Source: Parvibaculaceae bacterium Mf 1.05b.01
GTDB taxonomy: Bacteria > Pseudomonadota > Alphaproteobacteria > Parvibaculales > Parvibaculaceae
Assembly (NCBI GenBank): GCA_000509225.1
Contig: BAOK01000002.1
Span: 914,501 to 978,500 of the forward strand
Direction of reading: 5' to 3'
Length of the DNA stretch: 64,000 nucleotides
A model generated the notes under the pieces. That model had not been told where the DNA came from and ran no database searches. It saw only the letters and a program-made list of their open reading frames with translations. This document shows positions 45,856 to 53,218 of this stretch, in pieces. How positions within the stretch are numbered: the first letter of the stretch is position 1; the number at the start of each line of letters is the position of its first letter. The position numbers and the translations under genes were made by a program.

Positions 45856-47697
45856 CTAATTGAGCGGAATTGACAATGTTCCGCCGACGGACCAGCCATC
45901 AAGGTCAGCGCCGATGCCAAAGTAAGACCCAAAGACATCCAGGCTCGCGCCATTGTTGAACTCCATGGAGAGCTGCGGTGAGACGGACAGCGAGAAATAG
46001 TCTGTTTCGCTTGTGGTCACCGTGCCTGACTGTGTGTCCTGATCCGAATAGTTGTAAGTAGCCAGAAGCCCTATGGCCGGTTCCAGGCGCTTGAAGCCTG
46101 AGGGGGGTGTGAGGCTGGTGCCGATGGTGGGACCAGCGGACACATTCCCCGTCCAGGTGGTGTTGCCACCGATGGCAGTACCTGCAGAGTTCACATAATC
46201 CTCCCGGTTCACCCAGGTGTTGGTCACAGAGATGGCCGGTCGCATCCAGACAGTGTCGGATAATTGTTCCTGACCGGAGATGCCGAAGGTGAAAGAGGCC
46301 AGTCTTGTGTCGTAGGAACCAGTGGTGCCACTGACAGCGATATCATTATCGGTGAGGCCGATGCGGGTTGACGCGTTCACATCAATCTCCCCCCATTTGT
46401 AGCGGCCATAAGCGCCCAGCGAATAACCAGTCGTATCGATGTCGAGATTGTTCACTGGCGAACTCACGTCCCCCCAGGTGCTTGTGGCAAAAAGACCGAT
46501 GCGCAGGTCCTCATTGAAGTCCTTGTGAATACCAAGCGCCACGAGAATATTGTCACCTTCCTGCTGGGAGGCGTCATCCTGCTCATAATCTGTATAGACG
46601 GCACGGACCCAGCCGACGATGGTGGACGACAGGGTCCTGGTGAATGAGAGGGGCTTCACGCTGTCGCTAAAGCCTTCGCCTGTATCCGCCACATCCAGGC
46701 GGAACCCCCGGTAGCGCATCAAGGCGCGCGCAAACGGATCACGACCGACAAAGAGAATGTTTTCACCGTCGCCCAGATCTTCAGGGTCAGCGGGCGTGAA
46801 ATCCCTGTGAATGTTGGGCGTGGGCAACCCCTTAAGTTTTTCCTCAATCTCAGCTTGGCGTCGTATGTTTGATTTTAGTTCCAATTCAGCTCCTGCCAAC
46901 CAATCAAGCTCATCTGCGGTTGAGTCTGCAAAACTCTTTCCCAGACCCAATGGGTTAGCCATCCCCAAAAATACTGTACCGCCTGCAGCATCAAAGTTCC
47001 CTGTTGCACCGAAAGTTTCCGGGTTCTCTTTGAAATGTTTAATGTCGGCTTCGAGTTCTGCCTGACGATCCTCCAACGCGATTTGCTCTGTTCTCAGTCT
47101 GTCTGCTGCCTCCTGTGCTGCAATATCGACCAAGGATGGATCGGGATCTTCCTGGGATGCGCCATCAATGATGCCACCTACCACGCCATTCTCAACGATT
47201 ACGGAGGTTGTGGTGCTGTTGGTGGCGGTATTTGATTGTTCGGTTCCGTTCGCAGTGCCGCCGCCTGGTGTTGTAGGGGTGGTTGGTGGAGTAGGAGTAG
47301 GAGGAGCTGTTGCAACTGGCGTGCAGGTGAAGTTCAGGAAAGCTGCACCGCCAGGGCCACCTGCCAGGGTAATGTCAATTGTCCTCGGGCCACCGACAGT
47401 CAACGTATGAGATCCCATGCCGTTGGCACCGTTCACCGCCAGGAGTGTGTCGAAGCCCGGCAGGAGGTCAACACCAACGCCCAAGGGCGTTCCTGTCGCC
47501 GTCACAAACAATGTATCGCCCACATCGAATGTGCCGCCTGTCTGTGTGAGGAGATTGGTGTTTGCCGGGGTTGACTGATTGAAGGCCCCCATATTGGCAG
47601 AATCACAGCCTGGAGACGCCTGAGCAGACGTACTGGCGATAAGAGCAACAGCCCCAATGCCACAAAACATCAGCTTTTGAGCCATTTTCTTTTGCAT
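45856..47697 (-). CDS. Autotransporter-type outer-membrane barrel, cassette 3
   Basis: 613 residues from the ATG at 47697, which has GGGGG six bases upstream; a longer frame from 47766 would run through the operator and is rejected. Signal peptide FCGIGAVALIASTSAQA, then GCDSANMGAFNQSTPA, FTCTP, a Pro/Thr/Gly linker, TATNSTTTSVIVENGVVGGI, a charged stalk (RTEQIALEDRQAELEADI) with its own length, and the shared barrel ending SIPLN. The stalk again differs from cassettes 1 and 2, while the barrel is nearly the same as in cassette 2 at the DNA level (identical at 46600-46752). Predicted surface protein; role unknown. Confidence 0.82.
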   Translation of the reverse strand: MQKKMAQKLMFCGIGAVALIASTSAQASPGCDSANMGAFNQSTPANTNLLTQTGGTFDVGDTLFVTATGTPLGVGVDLLPGFDTLLAVNGANGMGSHTLTVGGPRTIDITLAGGPGGAAFLNFTCTPVATAPPTPTPPTTPTTPGGGTANGTEQSNTATNSTTTSVIVENGVVGGIIDGASQEDPDPSLVDIAAQEAADRLRTEQIALEDRQAELEADIKHFKENPETFGATGNFDAAGGTVFLGMANPLGLGKSFADSTADELDWLAGAELELKSNIRRQAEIEEKLKGLPTPNIHRDFTPADPEDLGDGENILFVGRDPFARALMRYRGFRLDVADTGEGFSDSVKPLSFTRTLSSTIVGWVRAVYTDYEQDDASQQEGDNILVALGIHKDFNEDLRIGLFATSTWGDVSSPVNNLDIDTTGYSLGAYGRYKWGEIDVNASTRIGLTDNDIAVSGTTGSYDTRLASFTFGISGQEQLSDTVWMRPAISVTNTWVNREDYVNSAGTAIGGNTTWTGNVSAGPTIGTSLTPPSGFKRLEPAIGLLATYNYSDQDTQSGTVTTSETDYFSLSVSPQLSMEFNNGASLDVFGSYFGIGADLDGWSVGGTLSIPLN

Positions 47698-47758
47698 GAT
47701 GCACCCCCTGCGCGAAAACCTGATGCCGGACAGGGTTTCACTTTGCGGATTTTCTGGC

Positions 47759-47776
47759 ATCATCATTAGTGATGAT
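47759..47776. promoter_or_regulatory. Operator palindrome, cassette 3
   Basis: ATCATCA-TTAG-TGATGAT, 7-4-7, extended by a C/G pair to 47758-47777. It lies 62 bases upstream of the barrel ATG and 45 bases upstream of the regulator start. TTGCGGAT occurs on both sides, at 47743-47750 and 47789-47796. Confidence 0.78.
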
Positions 47777-47820
47777 GGTTCCTCAAATTTGCGGATGCAT
47801 AAAGAGAGTAAGGGAAACAG

Positions 47821-49404
47821 TTGGACGTAGCGGGTGTGACCCAGACGACGGATGAAGGACTATCAGTGGCTGCCAGCTGGTTCAGCAGTGCAGAGGCGGC
47901 TAAGACATGTCCGGTCGTCCTTTACGTGTATGGCGGCACCTTTGTCATGAATCCGGGTCCGTCGCATACACGCATTGCTGAAAGGCTGGCTGCCGAAGTG
48001 AAGGGCCAGGTGGTGATGCCGGAATATGCTCTGGCCCCTGAGCACCCCTTTCCGCTCGCGATTGAAGATATTGTCGCCGTCTATCGTCATCTGCTCGGTC
48101 AAGATATCGCCAACAATCGCATCGTATTTGCGTGTGATACCGCAGGGGCAGCCATAGCCCTTTCCGCCCTGATTTCATTGCGCGACCAGGGAGATCCAAT
48201 GCCTGCGGGCGCTGTGGCTGTTTTCCCCTGGGTTGATCTCACCATGATGGGCGGTACCTATGTCAGCAACATCAAGGATGATGGCAGGGTCTCGGACCTG
48301 GAACTTTTGGCGACGCTGCTGAGTGATTACCTTCAAGGCGTGGACCCGGCTGATCCGGTAGCATCTCCGGTTTTTGCTGACCTTCATAGTCTGCCACCGA
48401 TGAGTATCCATGCGAATGTGACAGATATTCTTGCCGATGATGCCCGACTGCTTGCCGAGCGGGCAAAGGGTGCGCAGGTGCCTGTGCAGCTTAGCTATTG
48501 GGACGATGTGCCGGAGACGTTGCAGAAGGACCAGCCTTTTTCACCGCAAATGGAAGCGATTTTTTCCAGTGTCGGACATTTTGTGCGGGCGCATTCCGGG
48601 CGACGGTCTCAAACGCACCGGGTGAGCTCGGAAGGTTTGCAGGACGACTATCTGGAAATTGTTGATGACAATATCCAGCCTCACATGCGCGCGCGCGTCG
48701 AGGAAATGTTCGCCTGGTCAAAAGAGCATGGCCCGGACTGGGTCTGGTCGTTTATTGAGAAGCGGTTGGCTCACGGCGCAGTGGTGACCCAACACCAGCT
48801 TGATCAGGATTGGTTCTCGCGAATTTTTTCCGATTATGAGGAAGCGATGATCCTGCTAACTGCTAGCCGATATATTTTGCATGCAAATCGGCGGGCCGAA
48901 GACTGTCTGGCGAAAGGCACCCTTTTGAGCCGGCGGAATGGCCGGCTGGCGGGCGTGTCTGTAGAAGTAGACGCTGTGTTGGAGGATGTTCTTCAGAAAC
49001 AGTTCCTTAGGCGTCGGGCAACCCAAATGTCGGGAGACACCTCGTTTGCCCGACTAGGGGCTGAGCCGCACAGCTCTCTCTTTTTGCGTTGCTATCGGCT
49101 GGAGGCAGTGAGCGCAGACGAAATTGCACCACCCGTCGCGATGCTGCGATTGACGATGGATGATGAGCCTCCCTTGCAAATAGATCAGGCAGGTCTTTGT
49201 ACCTGGTATGGATTGTCACCTCGGGAAGCAGAACTGGCGGCTCGCTTTGTCAGCGGCACACCGCTCGCTGAATATGCGTCTGAGATGGGCGTCTCTATGG
49301 CCACAGTCCGGACCCAGTTTTCTCACATTAAGACTAAGCTCGGGGCGGTGGATCAGGCCGCTGTGGTGCGAAAAATCCTCCGTGTCGCTGCGTTAAATCG
49401 CTGA
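47821..49404 (+). CDS. Pseudo-esterase/LuxR-HTH fusion regulator, cassette 3
   Basis: 527 residues from a TTG at 47821 preceded by AAGGGAAACAG; a GTG 15 bases on is less well placed. Same layout, most diverged of the three: YGGTF (37-41), YALAPEHPFP, CDTAG (Thr107) for GDSAG, and DVPETL where the family has its His. Linker conserved (NIQPHMRARVEEMFAWSKEH; PDWVWSFIEKRLAHGA), PAS-like middle (EEAMILLTASRYILHANRRA), C-terminal LuxR HTH (YGLSPREAELAARFVSGTPLAEYASEMG; TVRTQFSHIKTKLGAVDQ). The loss of catalytic residues is thus shared by all three paralogs, so it predates the duplications or is under selection. Followed at about 90 bases by the MoxR gene. Confidence 0.86.
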   Translation: MDVAGVTQTTDEGLSVAASWFSSAEAAKTCPVVLYVYGGTFVMNPGPSHTRIAERLAAEVKGQVVMPEYALAPEHPFPLAIEDIVAVYRHLLGQDIANNRIVFACDTAGAAIALSALISLRDQGDPMPAGAVAVFPWVDLTMMGGTYVSNIKDDGRVSDLELLATLLSDYLQGVDPADPVASPVFADLHSLPPMSIHANVTDILADDARLLAERAKGAQVPVQLSYWDDVPETLQKDQPFSPQMEAIFSSVGHFVRAHSGRRSQTHRVSSEGLQDDYLEIVDDNIQPHMRARVEEMFAWSKEHGPDWVWSFIEKRLAHGAVVTQHQLDQDWFSRIFSDYEEAMILLTASRYILHANRRAEDCLAKGTLLSRRNGRLAGVSVEVDAVLEDVLQKQFLRRRATQMSGDTSFARLGAEPHSSLFLRCYRLEAVSADEIAPPVAMLRLTMDDEPPLQIDQAGLCTWYGLSPREAELAARFVSGTPLAEYASEMGVSMATVRTQFSHIKTKLGAVDQAAVVRKILRVAALNR

Positions 49405-49494
49405 TCTGACTTTATGTCATTCAAAACGTGCGCGCTGGGTCACCTGTGATATTGTCCGGCCCAACCGACATTGACTGAAGACAGAGAGACAGAC

Positions 49495-50430
49495 GTGACA
49501 GCGCCAAGAGTAGAAATTACCGACATCCAGGATGGGTTTGCGAAAGAGGGCTATATTTGCAATGCCCATATCGCGACTGCCATCTTCCTCGCCCGAAATC
49601 TGGACAAACCGATCCTGGTTGAGGGACCTCCTGGCGTAGGCAAAACAGAACTTGCCAAGGCGACATCTGAATATCTCAATCTCGAGCTCATCCGGCTGCA
49701 GTGTTATGAGGGTCTGGACGAAGCGAAAGCATTGTATGAATGGAAGTATGGCAAACAGCTTCTCTATACGCAGGTTCTGAAAGAGAAGCTGGGCGACTTG
49801 ATGGAAGGCGCGCAGGGGCTTGCCGCGTCCATGGACCGTCTGCATGAATTTGACGACACGTTCTTCTCAGAAGAATTCCTGGAACCCCGTGCTCTGTTGA
49901 AGTCACTTTGGTCAGAAGACGGTTCGGTTCTTCTTATTGACGAAATTGATAAGTCAGATGATGAGTTCGAAGCGTTCCTGTTGGAGCTGTTATCTGAATA
50001 TCAGATCACGGTGCCAGAGCTTGGGACGATCAAAGCAAAGAGCTCACCGATTGTCTTTCTGACGTCTAACAATACCCGTGAAATCGGGGACGCGCTGAAG
50101 CGACGGTGTATTCACCTTTACATCCCGTTTCCTGACGCTGACCTGGAAACACGGATCATCACTGCCCGTGTTCCAGAAGTTGAAGAGGGATTGCGCAAGC
50201 AATTGGTTTCCTTTGTTCAGAACCTGCGGGACCTTGAATTGAAGAAAGTCCCTGCGGTCAGCGAGACGATTGACTGGGCGCGGACACTGGTTCTTCTCCA
50301 CGCCAAAGAGCTTGATTCAGAGATGGTGCGCAATACCCTCAATGTGCTGCTGAAGTTTCAGGATGATATCGACAATATCGATAGCGATATCAATGCGCTG
50401 ACCACAAAGGCCCGCTCGGCTGCGGAGTGA
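49495..50430 (+). CDS. MoxR family AAA+ ATPase
   Basis: AAA+ chaperone-like ATPase of 311 residues from the GTG at 49495 (AGAGAGACAGAC upstream); a TTG at 49471 would add eight residues. Walker A is GPPGVGKTELAKAT, Walker B is VLLIDEIDKSDDEFEAFLLELL, sensor 1 is VFLTSNNTREIGDALKRRC. MoxR proteins act with a von Willebrand factor A partner to remodel or load metal into a target complex. The VWA gene follows after 18 bases, so the pair is an operon. The DEFEAFLLELLSEYQITVPELG segment matches the CoxD/NorQ-like subgroup, often in central or respiratory maturation. Confidence 0.92.
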   Translation: MTAPRVEITDIQDGFAKEGYICNAHIATAIFLARNLDKPILVEGPPGVGKTELAKATSEYLNLELIRLQCYEGLDEAKALYEWKYGKQLLYTQVLKEKLGDLMEGAQGLAASMDRLHEFDDTFFSEEFLEPRALLKSLWSEDGSVLLIDEIDKSDDEFEAFLLELLSEYQITVPELGTIKAKSSPIVFLTSNNTREIGDALKRRCIHLYIPFPDADLETRIITARVPEVEEGLRKQLVSFVQNLRDLELKKVPAVSETIDWARTLVLLHAKELDSEMVRNTLNVLLKFQDDIDNIDSDINALTTKARSAAE

Positions 50431-50448
50431 TGGGGGCGGAGTAATGCC

Positions 50449-51951
50449 ATGAGCCAGGTTCTCTCCAATTTCGTCCGGGCGCTGCGTGCTCAAGATGTGC
50501 GTGTCTCAATTTCTGAGAGCGTTGATGCTGGTCGCGTGGCCGAGCTTGTTGGTTTCGAAGACCGGCAGGTTCTGAAAGACGCACTCTCGCAGGTTCTTGC
50601 CAAAACAGATGACGAGAAGTTTGCGTTCAATGAGTGCTTTGACCAATTTTTTGCCTTTGACCAGTTCAAGCCACCTAAGCCTGCAAGCAATGAAAATGAT
50701 GCTGAAGCTGAGAGCGAACAGTCAGCTGACGGAGAAGGCCAGGCGGGCGAAGAAGGTGAAGATCAGGACGGTGACGGCGGAGAGAGTGAGGGCTCTGGGC
50801 AGCCAAGCGACAGTGGTTCCGCGCTAGGCTCTGGCGGCTCTGGGTCAGATGATCGCGAGAGTGCTGCTGAAGGCAGCGAGGCATCGCCTGATCGCGATCT
50901 AACTGCCCTGCTCGAGAGTGGTGATGATGTTGAATTGCAGGGGCAGCTTGCCGCAGCGGGGCGTGAAGTGGGGGCGGATCGGATCCGGCTCTTCACCCAG
51001 CGTGGGCTGTTCACCCGTCGCATCATGGAAGCGATGGGCCTTGATGGTTTGAACGAGACGATTTCTCAAGAACAGAGATCTGGTACCTCTGCCGGTGAGG
51101 CGCGCGCGGACAATCTTCGTGAATTGCGCGAAGCGTTTCGTCTGGAAGTGCGTGACTATGTTGAGCGGCAGTTGGAGCTTTATACGGCCAATGCTGGCCG
51201 ACAGCTGCGAGAAGAAGTTCTTTCCAAGATCAACATATCTAATGTCGACCGGCGTGATTTCAAACTGATGCAGGCCTTGGTTCGCAAGATGGCGAAGCGT
51301 CTTCTCGCGCTTAACTCACGACGCAAAAAGAAATCGCGTCGGGGCCAGTTGGATGTTCGTCGGACGATCCGTCAGAACATTGAGTATGACGGTCTTATGT
51401 TCGATATTGCCTGGAAGCAGACCAAGGTCGATCGGCCTAAGGTTGTCGCGATATGTGATGTATCTGGCTCCGTTGCGCAATATGCGACCTTCCTCCTGAT
51501 GTTCCTGTATTCACTAACAGAGGTCTTGCCAAAGGTCCGAGCCTTCGCTTTCTCCAATCAGCTGGGAGAGGTGACGGACCTTTTCGCTGAAAAGAAGATC
51601 GAAGAAGCAATAGCTGAAGCTCTCTCCGTCCATGGTGGCGGATCGACGGATTATGGTCAGGCGTTTGAGGATTTTGAGGCGATTGCGCTCGACGATATTG
51701 ACCACCGCACGACTGTTCTTATCCTTGGTGACGCGAGATCGAATTTTGGCGACCCGCGCGCGGACATTCTGGACAAGATTCACGATCGAGCCCGGCGTGT
51801 CTTGTGGCTCAATCCTGAGGGGAAGACCCTGTGGAATACGGGGGATTCTGAGATGAAACGGTTGAGCCCCCATTGTGACAGGGCCGTGGTCTGTTCTTCG
51901 CTGAACGATTTAGAACGGATTGTCAGCGATATTCTCCGTACCGCTGTTTGA
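50449..51951 (+). CDS. VWA domain protein, CoxE-like partner of MoxR
   Basis: Cytoplasmic protein of 500 residues. N-terminal helical region (SNFVRALRAQDVRVSISESV), an acidic Ser/Gly/Glu-rich linker (residues about 85-145), a basic helical stretch, and a C-terminal von Willebrand A/CoxE domain with the MIDAS motif CDVSGSVAQYATF and GGGSTDYGQAFEDFE and LILGDARSNFGDPR. Together with the upstream MoxR ATPase it forms a MoxR-VWA pair. The acidic linker may bind the ATPase or the target. A target protein is not encoded nearby. Confidence 0.9.
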   Translation: MSQVLSNFVRALRAQDVRVSISESVDAGRVAELVGFEDRQVLKDALSQVLAKTDDEKFAFNECFDQFFAFDQFKPPKPASNENDAEAESEQSADGEGQAGEEGEDQDGDGGESEGSGQPSDSGSALGSGGSGSDDRESAAEGSEASPDRDLTALLESGDDVELQGQLAAAGREVGADRIRLFTQRGLFTRRIMEAMGLDGLNETISQEQRSGTSAGEARADNLRELREAFRLEVRDYVERQLELYTANAGRQLREEVLSKINISNVDRRDFKLMQALVRKMAKRLLALNSRRKKKSRRGQLDVRRTIRQNIEYDGLMFDIAWKQTKVDRPKVVAICDVSGSVAQYATFLLMFLYSLTEVLPKVRAFAFSNQLGEVTDLFAEKKIEEAIAEALSVHGGGSTDYGQAFEDFEAIALDDIDHRTTVLILGDARSNFGDPRADILDKIHDRARRVLWLNPEGKTLWNTGDSEMKRLSPHCDRAVVCSSLNDLERIVSDILRTAV

Positions 51952-52063
51952 CCGAGATCCTACGAAATCGGATTGGCAGCAGGGCGGAACCCTCCTACTA
52001 TTGATCTAGCGGTCATCCGGCTTCCGGCATGGCTGCTGCACCAGTCCCTCTTAGAAGGGCGAC

Positions 52064-53218
52064 ATGCTGTCTCATAATGGGACAGGCTGGCCGAGTGTTT
52101 TTGTGAGGGATGGGGCGTTGCGCGCGCAAGGTATTGAATTTAAGTGGTTTTTCCGGTTCGCACTGGCACTGTTTGTGATTTTGGCGGCAGCGCTCTGGGC
52201 ATGGCCGTCGCGGGCTGAGCCAGGTGGTTTTGGGACAGTTTCTGCCCCGATCCCAATGCCGCGCCCTGCGATGGCTCGCAATGCGGCGCTGACCCCGATT
52301 GTTCCGGCTCCCAATGCGCCTGTCTCCATCATGCCACCCATCACTTCGCCGGGTGACCGCGGAGCACCGCCTCTTCTTGATCGGATCATGAATGTTGTGA
52401 TTTTGGGGGATTCGCTCGGTGACGGGCTCTGGGCTGGTCTTTACCGTGAGCTTAAATCAGATCCCCGTTTCAATATTATAAAGCGGTCCAAAGTGTCGAC
52501 GGGTTTTGTCCGAAAAGACTATTTCGACTGGAATGCCGAAGTTGAAAAAGTGCTAGCAGAGGAACAAGTCGATATTGCTGTTGTGATGATCGGGACCAAT
52601 GACCGACAGGTTTTGGTTGATGATCAGGGGCGCCGCCACCGGCTTCGCGCGCCGGGCTGGGAAGCTGCCTATAAAGAGCGGGTTGATCAGTTCACTGAAT
52701 CGCTGACAGAGCGGGGCGTTCTGGTCTATTGGGTAGGCCTGCCCGTGATGCGCAGTCCGCGCTTTGGCGGCGATATGCGTTACTTCAATACGATTTACGA
52801 AGAACGCGCTGCAGCCAACGGGATTCCCTTTATCCCGACGTGGAATGATCTCGCCAATGCATCAGGCGCCTATCAGGCCTATGGACCTGATACGAATGGT
52901 CGGCGCCGGTTGCTCCGGGCAGATGATGGCATTCATTTTACGCTCGCCGGATACAGGGTTCTGGCGTCGGTGGTAGCTGATGATCTCGTGCGGGACAGAA
53001 ATGCGGGCGTTCTCCCCGGAGAGGCAGCGCCTGTTCAGCGCTCTACAGCACCGGCTGAAGACCCGTCTGACCTCGCTGGGGTGACGTCCACGCCCGCGAG
53101 CGCCACGCCTTCTGCGGAGGCTTCGCCATTGGTCGCTTCTTCAGTCGAGAAGCAACCAAGCGATATGCCTGAGCTTCGTCCCGGGCGAGCGGATGACTGG
53201 CGTTGGCCCAGACTCTGA
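52064..53218 (+). CDS. SGNH/GDSL hydrolase-like protein (DUF459 type)
   Basis: Protein of 384 residues with an N-terminal signal anchor (FRFALALFVILAAALWAW), a Pro-rich segment, and an SGNH domain: block I VVILGDSLGDGLWAGL (nucleophile Ser), block III VVMIGTNDRQ, and block V DGIHFTLAGY. A Pro/Ser/Ala-rich tail of about 65 residues follows. AGAAGGGCGAC precedes the ATG. The following gene, another SGNH protein, begins 16 bases before this stop codon, so translation is coupled. With the MBOAT gene downstream this looks like the acetyl- or acyl-transfer branch of a periplasmic polymer O-acylation system (compare AlgX/AlgJ or PatB). Confidence 0.88.
   Translation: MLSHNGTGWPSVFVRDGALRAQGIEFKWFFRFALALFVILAAALWAWPSRAEPGGFGTVSAPIPMPRPAMARNAALTPIVPAPNAPVSIMPPITSPGDRGAPPLLDRIMNVVILGDSLGDGLWAGLYRELKSDPRFNIIKRSKVSTGFVRKDYFDWNAEVEKVLAEEQVDIAVVMIGTNDRQVLVDDQGRRHRLRAPGWEAAYKERVDQFTESLTERGVLVYWVGLPVMRSPRFGGDMRYFNTIYEERAAANGIPFIPTWNDLANASGAYQAYGPDTNGRRRLLRADDGIHFTLAGYRVLASVVADDLVRDRNAGVLPGEAAPVQRSTAPAEDPSDLAGVTSTPASATPSAEASPLVASSVEKQPSDMPELRPGRADDWRWPRL

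Noticed and set aside
47698-47766. Longer N-terminus for the third barrel protein
   Set aside because: It would translate through the operator palindrome, lacks a ribosome site and puts 23 residues ahead of a good signal peptide.
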